A stretch of 40,929 nt of DNA. Origin: Flavicella sp049625305. GTDB taxonomy: Bacteria > Bacteroidota > Bacteroidia > Flavobacteriales > Flavobacteriaceae. The translations under genes and the position numbers were made by a program. Every line of letters begins with the position of its first letter. Position 1 is the stretch's first letter. This document shows positions 34,236-40,929 of this stretch, in pieces. The DNA is taken from positions 1-40,929 of the forward strand of contig JBMZVD010000010.1 of NCBI GenBank assembly GCA_049625305.1. Reading direction: 5' to 3'. Below the pieces are notes generated by a model that worked only from the letters and a program-made list of their open reading frames with translations, ran no database searches and had not been told where the DNA came from.

Positions 34236-35762
34236 TCAGCTAAATTTAAAGCGATATTGTAAATATTGATAAGCATCTCTCGGTAATATACTGATCCACT
34301 TTTTGTATTTAAAGTACCATTTAATTTGTTGAGAAATAATTCCTTTCTGTAAATAAGAAGCAACAAATGGATGCACGTGTAGTGTAATTTTTTTGTTTTT
34401 GCTCTTACTTGCAAGAATACGATTTATATCTACTTCAAATTTTTCGATCATCACAATTGGCGCTTCTACTTCTCCATTTACGTTAGGATTCGGCTCCTTA
34501 GTTTTGATGTTCATTTCTGAACGTACTCTTTGTCTAGTTATTTGTACCAAACCAAATTTACTAGGCGGTAATATTTTATGTTTTGTTCTGTCGAACGACA
34601 TTTCTTTTTTCAAATGATCATAGAGTTTCTGTCTATTTTCATTGGTATGTAAATCAATAAAATCAACTACGATAATACCTCCCATATCGCGCAAACGTAA
34701 TTGACGTGCTATTTCAGTAGCCGCAATTAAGTTTACTTCCAATGCTGTTTGTTCTTGCGAATTAGCTTTGTTCGATCTATTTCCGCTATTGACATCAATA
34801 ACGTGCAATGCTTCTGTATGTTCTATTACCAAATAAGCTCCTTTGCTCATAGATACGGTTTTTCCAAATGCAGATTTAATCTGTCTTTCAATTCCGTATT
34901 TTTCAAAAATTGGAGTTTTATTGTTGTACAGTTTTAGAATAGATTGCTTTTCAGGATATATTTCGCTTAAATAATCATTGATTTCTTCAAATAGTATATC
35001 GTCGTTAGTCACAATACTCGTGAATGAATCGTTCAACACATCTCTTAATATAGAAGATGCTCTGTTTAATTCACTCAGTACCTTAGTCGGGGTGTTTGTG
35101 TTGGCTATTTGTCCGCACATTTTTTTCCATCGCTCTAGAGAATTTTGTAAATCCTTATCCAACTCAGCTACTTTTTTTCCTTGAGCTACTGTACGTAAAA
35201 TAACTCCAAATCCAGCTGGTTTGATGCTTTTGGCCAAGCGTTTTAAACGCTCTTTTTCCTTAGGATCGGCTATTTTTTGTGATACAGACACTCTTTTAGA
35301 AAAAGGAACTAATACTAGAAATCTACCAGCTATGGAGAGTTCTGAACTAATTCTTGGTCCTTTAGTTGAGATAGGTTCTTTTACAATTTGTACTAGAACG
35401 TTTTGTTTCGACTTTAATACTTTATCGATACTTCCACTTTTGTCAATTTCTTTCTCAAAAGGGAAGTTTTTTAAAGTGTAATCTTTGTAATTACCTGTAC
35501 TTACTTTTTTAATGAAATTTGACAACGTCTTTACTTGAGGTCCAAGATCATGGTAGTGTAAGAATCCATCTTTTGGATATCCTACATTTACAAATGATGC
35601 GTTTAGACCGGTCAATATTTTTCCTGTTTTAGCAAGAAATATGTCTCCTACAGAAAATTTATTGTTGTTAGTTTCGTTATTAAATTCAATAAGTTTACCA
35701 TCTTTTAGTAAAGCAAAATCAATATCAGATGAATTTGAACGTATAATTAATTCTAGTTTCAT
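34236..35762 (-). CDS. rng: Ribonuclease G/E family endoribonuclease
   Basis: 508 residues. The N-terminal S1-like domain (VGDIFLAKTGKILTGLNASFVNVG, then DGFLHY) is followed by the catalytic RNase H-like part with HVIDVNSGNRS and GGIIVVDFIDL, which hold the metal-binding aspartates. The zinc-link CPxC of E. coli RNase E is missing: the region reads EPNPNVNGEVEAPIV, as I recall for other Bacteroidota. There is no long disordered scaffold. It processes rRNA and mRNA. It is the third gene after HU and the 29-residue basic protein, with a 151-nt gap containing three small inverted repeats. Confidence 0.95.
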   Translation of the reverse strand: MKLELIIRSNSSDIDFALLKDGKLIEFNNETNNNKFSVGDIFLAKTGKILTGLNASFVNVGYPKDGFLHYHDLGPQVKTLSNFIKKVSTGNYKDYTLKNFPFEKEIDKSGSIDKVLKSKQNVLVQIVKEPISTKGPRISSELSIAGRFLVLVPFSKRVSVSQKIADPKEKERLKRLAKSIKPAGFGVILRTVAQGKKVAELDKDLQNSLERWKKMCGQIANTNTPTKVLSELNRASSILRDVLNDSFTSIVTNDDILFEEINDYLSEIYPEKQSILKLYNNKTPIFEKYGIERQIKSAFGKTVSMSKGAYLVIEHTEALHVIDVNSGNRSNKANSQEQTALEVNLIAATEIARQLRLRDMGGIIVVDFIDLHTNENRQKLYDHLKKEMSFDRTKHKILPPSKFGLVQITRQRVRSEMNIKTKEPNPNVNGEVEAPIVMIEKFEVDINRILASKSKNKKITLHVHPFVASYLQKGIISQQIKWYFKYKKWISILPRDAYQYLQYRFKFS

Positions 35763-35823
35763 TCCGAATAGTTTTAACTACATAAGAAGTTCTTCCTTAC
35801 ATAGATGGATTAAATTTAATACA

Positions 35824-35896
35824 GGGTAAATACCCATAATAAACTTTAGTTTCCCAAAGTTTCAATTTCAATGAACGTGTTGTTATTATAACAACA
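35824..35896 (-). repeat. Three short inverted repeats in front of rng
   Basis: GGGTA/TACCC (35824-35835), AAACTTT/AAAGTTT (35841-35847 with 35856-35862) and TGTTGTTA/TAACAACA (35878-35885 with 35889-35896). None is followed by a T-run on the minus strand, so they are not standard terminators; they could fold in the leader of the rng mRNA. Confidence 0.5.
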
Positions 35897-35913
35897 AATA
35901 AGCAAGCTTAGGC

Positions 35914-36003
35914 CTACTTCTTCTTGTGTCTGTTAGCTCTTGCTCTTTTCTTACGTTTGTGTGTAGAGATCTTTGCTCTTTTTCTTTTCTTACCACTTGG
36001 CAT
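35914..36003 (-). CDS. Very small, highly basic protein (29 residues)
   Basis: A 30-codon ORF from ATG at 36001-36003 to TAG at 35914-35916 encodes MPSGKKRKRAKISTHKRKKR followed by ARANRHKKK. Nineteen or so of the 29 residues are Lys, Arg or His; there is no hydrophobic segment. The same short protein, starting MPSGKKRKR, is in my memory conserved across Bacteroidota next to HU and rng genes, which together with its composition indicates a real gene and suggests RNA or ribosome binding. It is not the THX ribosomal protein by sequence. The function is not established. It sits 52 nt after the HU gene. Confidence 0.82.
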   Translation of the reverse strand: MPSGKKRKRAKISTHKRKKRARANRHKKK

Positions 36004-36055
36004 AATAATACTGTTTTAAAACCTGATATTCAGGTAGGTTAATAATATGTTGTAT

Positions 36056-36346
36056 TTATTTTACTAATACGTTGTTCTTTACTCCTTCTGCAAAAGTCTT
36101 TGCAGGTTTGAATGCTGGGATATTGTGTGCAGGAATCTTGATGGTAGTGTTTTTTGAGATATTTCTACCTGTTTTCTCTGCTCTAGTTTTTATTATAAAA
36201 CTTCCAAAACCTCTTAAATAAACATTGTCTCCTTGCTCCAAAGCTGTTTTAACTTCATTCATAAAAGCCTCAACTGTTGCTAATACATCTGCCTTTTCTA
36301 TTCCTGATTTATCCGAAATACTTGATACGATATCCGCTTTTGTCAT
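36056..36346 (-). CDS. HU/IHF family DNA-binding protein
   Basis: 96 residues. MTKADIVSSISDKSGIEKAD opens the helical part, and GFGSFIIKTRAEKTGRN followed by IPAHNIPAFKPAKTF forms the beta arm with the conserved proline that intercalates into DNA. It bends and packs DNA as a dimer. It is the first gene of the HU-basic protein-rng group, divergent from mutY. Confidence 0.96.
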   Translation of the reverse strand: MTKADIVSSISDKSGIEKADVLATVEAFMNEVKTALEQGDNVYLRGFGSFIIKTRAEKTGRNISKNTTIKIPAHNIPAFKPAKTFAEGVKNNVLVK

Positions 36347-36390
36347 TGTGTCTTATTTACTATTGTGTTTTTAAATTTTTTTTGAGGATG

Positions 36391-36398
36391 CAAATATA
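36391..36398 (-). promoter_or_regulatory. -7 element (TATATTTG) of the HU gene
   Basis: An exact TAnnTTTG on the minus strand followed by GCATCC, 44 nt before the ATG; -33 not clear. A near match for mutY (TATACTTG, 36457-36464) lies on the plus strand. Confidence 0.6.
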
Positions 36399-36482
36399 AG
36401 ATATTTTAACCACTTTTAAAAAGTTAAATCGTTTAATTTTAATACAATAAATACTGTATACTTGCATAAACAAATATAACAA

Positions 36483-37538
36483 ATGATTTTTTCTAAAACT
36501 CTGGAATCGTGGTATTTGTCAAATAAGCGAGATTTGCCATGGCGTAATTCATCCGATCCATATCGTATTTGGCTTTCAGAAATCATATTGCAGCAAACAC
36601 GTGTAACGCAAGGTTTATCCTATTACGAGAAGTTTGTAGTCGCCTTCCCTACTGTATTTGATCTTGCAAATGCTAAGGAAGAGCAGGTTTTGAAACTATG
36701 GCAGGGTTTAGGGTATTATTCAAGAGCGAGAAATCTTCACTTTTCTGCTAAGTATATAGTAGAAGAACTCAATGGTGTATTCCCAAAAAATTATAGCTCT
36801 TTACTTCGACTTAAAGGAGTAGGCGACTATACTGCTTCAGCTATAGCATCTATCTGTTTTAATGAAAAGACTGCTGTTGTTGACGGAAATGTCTACCGTG
36901 TATTGTCTCGTTATTTTGGTATTTCAACTCCTATCAATTCTACAAAAGGAGTAAAAGAGTTTAAGTCGTTGGCACAGGAGCTCCTCATAACTGATAATCC
37001 AGGGCAATACAACCAAGCATTGATGGAATTCGGTGCACTGCAATGTGTACCTCAAAATCCAAATTGTCTAATATGTCCTTTAGAACAGAGTTGCGATGCT
37101 TTTGCAAAAGGGATCATTGATACATTGCCAGTAAAAGAAAAAAAACTAAAAGTAAAAAAAAGGTATTTCAATTTTATTGTGTTTCAATTGCCTAAAGGTC
37201 AAACTGTGATTGAAAAAAGAATTGGCAAAGGTATTTGGGAAAATTTGTTTCAATTTCCCTTAGTAGAGACAAATAAAACAGTGGGTTTGGAAACATTAGT
37301 TGAGACACCTGAATTCATATCTCTGTTAAAAGGGAATGATTTCAAAATCAAACTTTTCAATGAAAAGGAATGGATACACAAGTTATCCCATCAACATTTA
37401 CACACTCGTTTTTGGTTGGTAAGAGGTGATAGTGTTCATAATGGAAAGGTTTCTTTGGATACGCTTGAAAATTATCCGGTCTCTCGTCTCGTTCACAAAT
37501 TTATAGCAACTTTTGATTTTGAATCTTTTGAAGTGTAG
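36483..37538 (+). CDS. mutY: A/G-specific adenine glycosylase
   Basis: 351 residues. The catalytic Glu is in SEIILQQTRV, the helix-hairpin-helix is LRLKGVGDYTASAIAS with the catalytic Asp in VDGNVYRV, and the iron-sulfur cluster ligands follow the C-X6-C-X2-C-X5-C spacing (CVPQNPNCLICPLEQSC). The C-terminal NUDIX-like domain, which recognises 8-oxoG, is present but divergent. It removes A opposite 8-oxoG. It begins the mutY-ssb-gldE-gldD series familiar from gliding flavobacteria. Confidence 0.97.
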   Translation: MIFSKTLESWYLSNKRDLPWRNSSDPYRIWLSEIILQQTRVTQGLSYYEKFVVAFPTVFDLANAKEEQVLKLWQGLGYYSRARNLHFSAKYIVEELNGVFPKNYSSLLRLKGVGDYTASAIASICFNEKTAVVDGNVYRVLSRYFGISTPINSTKGVKEFKSLAQELLITDNPGQYNQALMEFGALQCVPQNPNCLICPLEQSCDAFAKGIIDTLPVKEKKLKVKKRYFNFIVFQLPKGQTVIEKRIGKGIWENLFQFPLVETNKTVGLETLVETPEFISLLKGNDFKIKLFNEKEWIHKLSHQHLHTRFWLVRGDSVHNGKVSLDTLENYPVSRLVHKFIATFDFESFEV

Positions 37539-37569
37539 TACTATTTCTATTACATTTGAAAGCTTGAAA

Positions 37570-37599
37570 TTGTAAGATGATTTTTTTTTATTATTTTTG
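37570..37599 (+). promoter_or_regulatory. Promoter of ssb (TTG-N19-TATTTTTG)
   Basis: TTG at 37570-37572, a 19-nt spacer and TATTTTTG at 37592-37599 match the -33/-7 consensus well. The ssb ATG is 19 nt further. Confidence 0.75.
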
Positions 37600-37618
37600 A
37601 TACTTATATAATGTAACA

Positions 37619-38029
37619 ATGTCGGGAACTTTAAATAAAGTGATGCTTATCGGGTATTTAGGAGATGAAGTGAAAGTGCATTATTTTGACGGAGGTACCG
37701 CCATAGGTAGATTCCCTTTAGCAACGAACGAAACTTTCACAAACAAAGAAACAGGAAAAAAAACAACAACTACTGAGTGGCACAATATAGTTGTAAGAAA
37801 TAAGCTAGCAGAGTTGTGTGAGACGTATCTAAAAAAAGGAGACAAAGTTTATTGTGAAGGAAAGTTAAAAACGAGACTTTGGGAACAAGACGGTTCCAAA
37901 CGCTATCAATGTGAAATTCACGTCAAAGAAATGACATTCTTGTCTCCAAAATCTGATACCTCGGATAAATCGGGTATCACAAAGTCAGACAATTCAAATC
38001 AGGTAATCAACGATGATTTTCCATTTTAA
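37619..38029 (+). CDS. ssb: Single-stranded DNA-binding protein
   Basis: 136 residues. OB fold: LNKVMLIGYLGDEVKVHYF, TTEWHNIVVRNKLAELCE, KKGDKVYCEGKLKTRLWE. A short Ser/Asp-rich linker ends in DDFPF, the acidic C-terminal tail that binds replication and repair partners. It is 80 nt behind mutY but with its own promoter, and 18 nt ahead of gldE. Confidence 0.97.
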   Translation: MSGTLNKVMLIGYLGDEVKVHYFDGGTAIGRFPLATNETFTNKETGKKTTTTEWHNIVVRNKLAELCETYLKKGDKVYCEGKLKTRLWEQDGSKRYQCEIHVKEMTFLSPKSDTSDKSGITKSDNSNQVINDDFPF

Positions 38030-38047
38030 CCAAAATTTATTTAGCTA

Positions 38048-39343
38048 GTGGATCCCGAGCCCTTGTTCTTCTATTTGTTTTTTTCTTTACAATGGAATGT
38101 TGTATTTGAATGTTTCTTATTATTGTTATTATTGTTTTTGTCAGCTATGGTGTCAGGAACAGAAGTGGCTTTCTTTTCACTTTCAAAATCTTTGTTGGAT
38201 GACTTAGACGCCACTCAAAATCCTAAAGCTTCTGCAGTATCAAAACTTTTAGAAGATCCTAAAAAATTGTTAGCAACAATTTTAATTACAAATAATTTTA
38301 TCAATATTTTGATAGTGTTGTTGTTTTCTACACTCGGTGGGTATTTTATGGAGGAGCTCGATACTAGTATTCGATTCCTGATTGAAGTTGTTTTGATTAC
38401 CTTTTTGATTTTACTCTTTGGGGAAGTTCTACCGAAAGTGTACGCTAATAGAAATGCATTGAGTTTTTCAGTTTTTATGTCTCGCCCAATCAACGTTTTA
38501 AATAAGTTGCTTTCTCCAATAAGTTTTTTATTGACAGGTTTTACAAGTATTGTGGAAGATAGACTGTCGAAAAAAAACAGCAATCTGTCCGTTGAGACTT
38601 TGTCACAGGCTTTGGAGCTTACTTCAGATGATGCAACCACTAAAGATGAAAAAAATATATTGAAAGGAATTGTTGCTTTTGGAAGTACTGAAACAGTACA
38701 AGTGATGAAGCCTCGTATCGATATTTTTGCCATTCCTGATACGATGCCTTTTCAGGAAATGTTAAAGAAGATAATTCAAAATGGATTTTCAAGAAATCCT
38801 GTATATCATGAAAGTATAGATGATATAATTGGGGTATTGTATGCACGAGATTTGTTGCCTCACATTAAAAAGAAAGATTTCAATTGGCAAGCATTGATAC
38901 GCGCTCCCTATTTTGTCCCTGAAAATAAGAAGCTAGATGATTTACTTCAAGAGTTTCAAGAAAAAAAGAATCACTTGGCAATTGTGGTAGATGAATATGG
39001 TGGTACAAGTGGTTTGGTTTCACTTGAAGATGTCATTGAGGAGATCGTTGGTGATATTAGTGATGAGTTTGATGCGGATGATTTGGTATACTCTAAATTA
39101 GACGCTTCGAATTTTATATTTGAAGGAAAAACAGCCTTAAAAGATTTTTACCGAGTTTTAGATATAGAAAGTACTGAATTTGATTTTATCAAAGGCGAGT
39201 CAGAAACTTTGGCAGGATTTATTCTTGAAATTACGGGAAGATTTCCTAAAAAAGGAGAAAAAATCAGTTTCAAATCCTTTATATTTCTTATTGAGGCTAT
39301 CGATAGAAAACGAATTAAACAAGTAAAAGTAACATTGGTATGA
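38048..39343 (+). CDS. gldE: Gliding motility-associated protein GldE (CNNM/CorC-like)
   Basis: 431 residues, GTG start at 38048. A stop codon lies just upstream in frame and the next methionine is well inside the first TM region, so GTG is the only sensible start; MDPEP is, from memory, the usual GldE N-terminus. A DUF21-type membrane domain with about three to four TM helices is followed by two CBS domains (PRIDIFAIPDTMPFQEML; HLAIVVDEYGGTSGLVSLED) and a CorC_HlyC domain. GldE is thought to assist gliding and is encoded with gldD in flavobacteria; it also resembles magnesium/cobalt efflux proteins. Confidence 0.94.
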   Translation: MDPEPLFFYLFFSLQWNVVFECFLLLLLLFLSAMVSGTEVAFFSLSKSLLDDLDATQNPKASAVSKLLEDPKKLLATILITNNFINILIVLLFSTLGGYFMEELDTSIRFLIEVVLITFLILLFGEVLPKVYANRNALSFSVFMSRPINVLNKLLSPISFLLTGFTSIVEDRLSKKNSNLSVETLSQALELTSDDATTKDEKNILKGIVAFGSTETVQVMKPRIDIFAIPDTMPFQEMLKKIIQNGFSRNPVYHESIDDIIGVLYARDLLPHIKKKDFNWQALIRAPYFVPENKKLDDLLQEFQEKKNHLAIVVDEYGGTSGLVSLEDVIEEIVGDISDEFDADDLVYSKLDASNFIFEGKTALKDFYRVLDIESTEFDFIKGESETLAGFILEITGRFPKKGEKISFKSFIFLIEAIDRKRIKQVKVTLV

Positions 39344-39939
39344 AATTAAAAACAACCCCATCTACTTTGTTAACTCTTATTTTATGCTTTGTATTCTTTT
39401 TTGGAAACACTTCGTGTAAAAATGAGGTATTACCAAAACCCTCTTCTTTTTTACGTTTGGAATATCCTCAAGTGGATTATGTACCCCTACAAATGGGATA
39501 TCCTTTCAGTTTTAAACATGCATCCAATATTGATGTTGTCTCAAAGGGTAATTATATGATAGATTTAAAATATCCTCAGATGAATGCTACGTTAGTATTG
39601 TCTTATTTTCCAGTTAAAGACAACCTCAAAGACTTGTTAAAAGATGCAGAAAAACTAACATTTAAACACATGATCAAAGCCGATGATATTCAATCTACTC
39701 CTTATGAAAATGTGGATTCAAGAGTGTATGGTAAGTTGTTTGAAGTATATGGAGACGCTGCAACCCAAATTCAGTTTCATGCGACTGACTCAACGGATAA
39801 CTTTATTACTGGGGCTCTGTATTTTTATGCGACACCAAATTACGATTCAATCTACCCCGCTGTAGTACACCTCAAAAAGGATGTTGTTCACCTAATGGAA
39901 ACACTAACTTGGGAACAATTAGAAGAACCAAAGTTTTAA
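39340..39939 (+). CDS. gldD: Gliding motility lipoprotein GldD
   Basis: 199 residues with a lipoprotein signal (FFGNTSC, Cys26). The mature part begins KNEVLPKPSSFLRLEYPQVDY and has FEVYGDAATQIQFHATDSTDN, both GldD hallmarks. GldD is required for gliding and linked to type IX secretion in Flavobacterium johnsoniae; the exact task is not known. The ATG overlaps the gldE stop codon by 4 nt, so translation is coupled. The 3' end overlaps the convergent permease gene by 21 nt. Confidence 0.96.
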   Translation: MKLKTTPSTLLTLILCFVFFFGNTSCKNEVLPKPSSFLRLEYPQVDYVPLQMGYPFSFKHASNIDVVSKGNYMIDLKYPQMNATLVLSYFPVKDNLKDLLKDAEKLTFKHMIKADDIQSTPYENVDSRVYGKLFEVYGDAATQIQFHATDSTDNFITGALYFYATPNYDSIYPAVVHLKKDVVHLMETLTWEQLEEPKF

Positions 39940-40671
39940 TGCCATTCCTGTTACAATGACCAACAAAGCTCCTTTTATGAATTTATCTCCTTTTTTTACA
40001 GTATAGCGACTCATAAACCATGCCCCCAGTGAGTTTCCGATGGCGAGTGTGATACCGTATTTCCAATTTATTTTATCGTTGAGTATAAATATAGTTACGG
40101 CAATAGTTGTATAGATAAAAGCAACCGTTACCTTAGTAGCATTTGCTTTTACAAGTGAAAGTTTGTTAATGTTTGGTAGGATCAACAACATGATAATGCC
40201 AATACCGGCATTTATAAAACCTCCATATATTCCTACAAAAAAGAACACAATCATAGATATCCACAATGGTTTTCCAGTTGTTTGTTCTGTCAAAGTTAAA
40301 TTGTCACTTCCCTTTTTTCGAAAAACTATCAAGAACACCACAACGATCATGATGATCGAGAGAATTTTGTTAAAAGTCTCTCCTTTAATGTCCACTGCAA
40401 TTTGGGCTCCAAGTATAGCTCCTATAAATGCAGTTGCTCCAATAAACAAGCTAAAAGGAAAAGAGTTGATTCCTTTGCTTCTAAATCCAGCTACTGAAGA
40501 TGCTGTTTGGCAAAGGATTGCAATTCTATTAGTTCCATTGGCGATAGCGGGGGGCAAACCCAAAAAGATCAACAAGGGGAGTGTTAATAGCGATCCTCCA
40601 CCAGCTATCGTATTTATGGCTCCTGCAAAGACTCCTACTAAAATCAATGCAATCATTTCGTATTCTAAAAT
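39919..40671 (-). CDS. TauE/SafE family sulfite exporter-like permease
   Basis: 250 residues from ATG 40671 (MILEYEMIALILVGV); ATGs at 40704 and 40656 are alternatives. About eight TM helices in two halves, with AGAINTIAGGGSLLTLPLL near the N-terminus and YGGFINAGIGIIMLLIL in the second half, as in YfcA/TauE. Relatives move sulfite, sulfoacetate or similar anions; the substrate here is unknown. The gene is alone; its 3' end lies inside the end of gldD and no terminator is visible. Confidence 0.92.
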   Translation of the reverse strand: MLEYEMIALILVGVFAGAINTIAGGGSLLTLPLLIFLGLPPAIANGTNRIAILCQTASSVAGFRSKGINSFPFSLFIGATAFIGAILGAQIAVDIKGETFNKILSIIMIVVVFLIVFRKKGSDNLTLTEQTTGKPLWISMIVFFFVGIYGGFINAGIGIIMLLILPNINKLSLVKANATKVTVAFIYTTIAVTIFILNDKINWKYGITLAIGNSLGAWFMSRYTVKKGDKFIKGALLVIVTGMALKLWFF

Positions 40672-40807
40672 CATCTGTGTGTTTTTTGTGTAAACATAAT
40701 TCATTTAAGGTAGGTAAACAATTATACATACGACTAACTTATAAGTTGTTGCAAGTAAATGAGTTACAAGTAATGGCTGTTTTTTTTAGAAAAAACTAAA
40801 TAAAAAA

Positions 40808-40839
40808 TTTGTCAGAATTGTAGAAGCGTTGTATATTTG
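40808..40839 (+). promoter_or_regulatory. Promoter of tRNA-Ser (TTTG-N20-TATATTTG)
   Basis: TTTG (40808-40811), a 20-nt spacer and TATATTTG (40832-40839) form a textbook Bacteroidota promoter. A leader hairpin ATCAGG/CCTGAT (40848-40853 with 40859-40864) lies between it and the tRNA. Confidence 0.85.
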
Positions 40840-40874
40840 CCACCGCAATCAGGGTATACCTGATGAGACACTCA

Positions 40875-40929
40875 GGAGAATTGGCAGAGTGGTCGAATGC
40901 GGCAGTCTTGAAAACTGTTGAGGGTCACA
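40875..40929 (+). tRNA. tRNA-Ser (anticodon UGA), cut by the window end
   Basis: The acceptor 5' strand GGAGAAT, D-arm GGCAGAGTGGTCGAA and an anticodon arm GCAGT-CTTGAAA-ACTGT (anticodon TGA at 40909-40911) are present, followed by the start of the long variable arm. The remainder lies outside the window. It reads UCA and, by wobble, other UCN serine codons. Confidence 0.92.

Noticed and set aside
38215..38733. Minus-strand ORF of 172 codons inside gldE
   Set aside because: A shadow of the gldE coding frame, without a family or signal of its own.
39955..40693. Long plus-strand ORF opposite the TauE/SafE gene (start 40163)
   Set aside because: It is the complementary reading of a well-supported membrane-protein gene; its Ile/Pro-rich composition is what a reversed hydrophobic protein gives.
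1..40929. Mobile elements, prophage, CRISPR arrays or defence genes
   Set aside because: No transposase, integrase, phage structural gene, spaced direct repeats or recognised defence domain was found; gene order and coding style are uniform throughout.

Overview
This window reads as ordinary core chromosome of a member of the Bacteroidota, most likely the family Flavobacteriaceae. The evidence is the AT-rich base composition, the repeated promoter signature TAnnTTTG (the Bacteroidota -7 element, several times with a TTG about 19-22 nt upstream), the gliding-motility pair gldE-gldD behind mutY-ssb, a fused secDF, a lysS with an extra C-terminal domain, an RNase G/E without the zinc-link cysteines, and a 29-residue highly basic protein encoded between an HU gene and rng. 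I see no insertion sequence, prophage, CRISPR array, toxin-antitoxin pair or defence island.

Layout. 1-3423: the 3' part of an ABC-F ATPase, a PLP enzyme of the ACC deaminase/D-cysteine desulfhydrase family, a GH73-LysM lipoprotein, and a small Spy/CpxP-like secreted protein. 3495-8937: on the minus strand a large AsmA-like protein, lysS and a DUF456 membrane protein, separated by two intergenic stretches that each look like an independent small-RNA unit. 9026-14745: a TonB-C-like lipoprotein, then hpt-adk-obg and the secDF fusion. 14959-16142: an AraC regulator and a third RNA-like unit. 16151-21467: folA, thyA, a CNT nucleoside transporter and a bifunctional-nuclease protein (transcribed in the reverse of that order), preceded by etfB-etfA. 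21747-27394: pyruvate dehydrogenase E1 beta, a soluble pyrophosphatase, a membrane pyrophosphatase and dihydrolipoyl dehydrogenase. 27640-31239: a secreted LacZ-type beta-galactosidase with a small secreted partner. 31313-34107: greA, a Rieske-like lipoprotein and purK-purE. 34236-36346: HU, the 29-residue basic protein and rng in one direction. 36483-39939: mutY, ssb, gldE, gldD. 39919-40671: a TauE/SafE permease. 40875 to the end: the 5' part of tRNA-Ser(UGA).

How the genes fit together. Several groups are functional modules: thymidylate and nucleoside supply (nucleoside uptake, thyA, folA), purine biosynthesis and salvage (purKE, hpt, adk), 2-oxoacid dehydrogenase subunits (E1 beta and E3), pyrophosphate removal by a soluble and a membrane enzyme, and envelope maintenance and motility (AsmA-like, secDF, GH73, gldD/E).

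The most interesting unexplained signals are non-coding. Three intergenic units, near 6123-6290 (minus), 8331-8431 (plus) and 15985-16142 (plus), have hairpins and an intrinsic terminator with a Bacteroidota -7 box nearby, and no recognised coding sequence on that strand. The third begins with a tRNA-Ser-like D-arm and resembles the promoter-leader layout of the real tRNA-Ser gene at the right edge. None could be matched to a database here, so they remain candidates.
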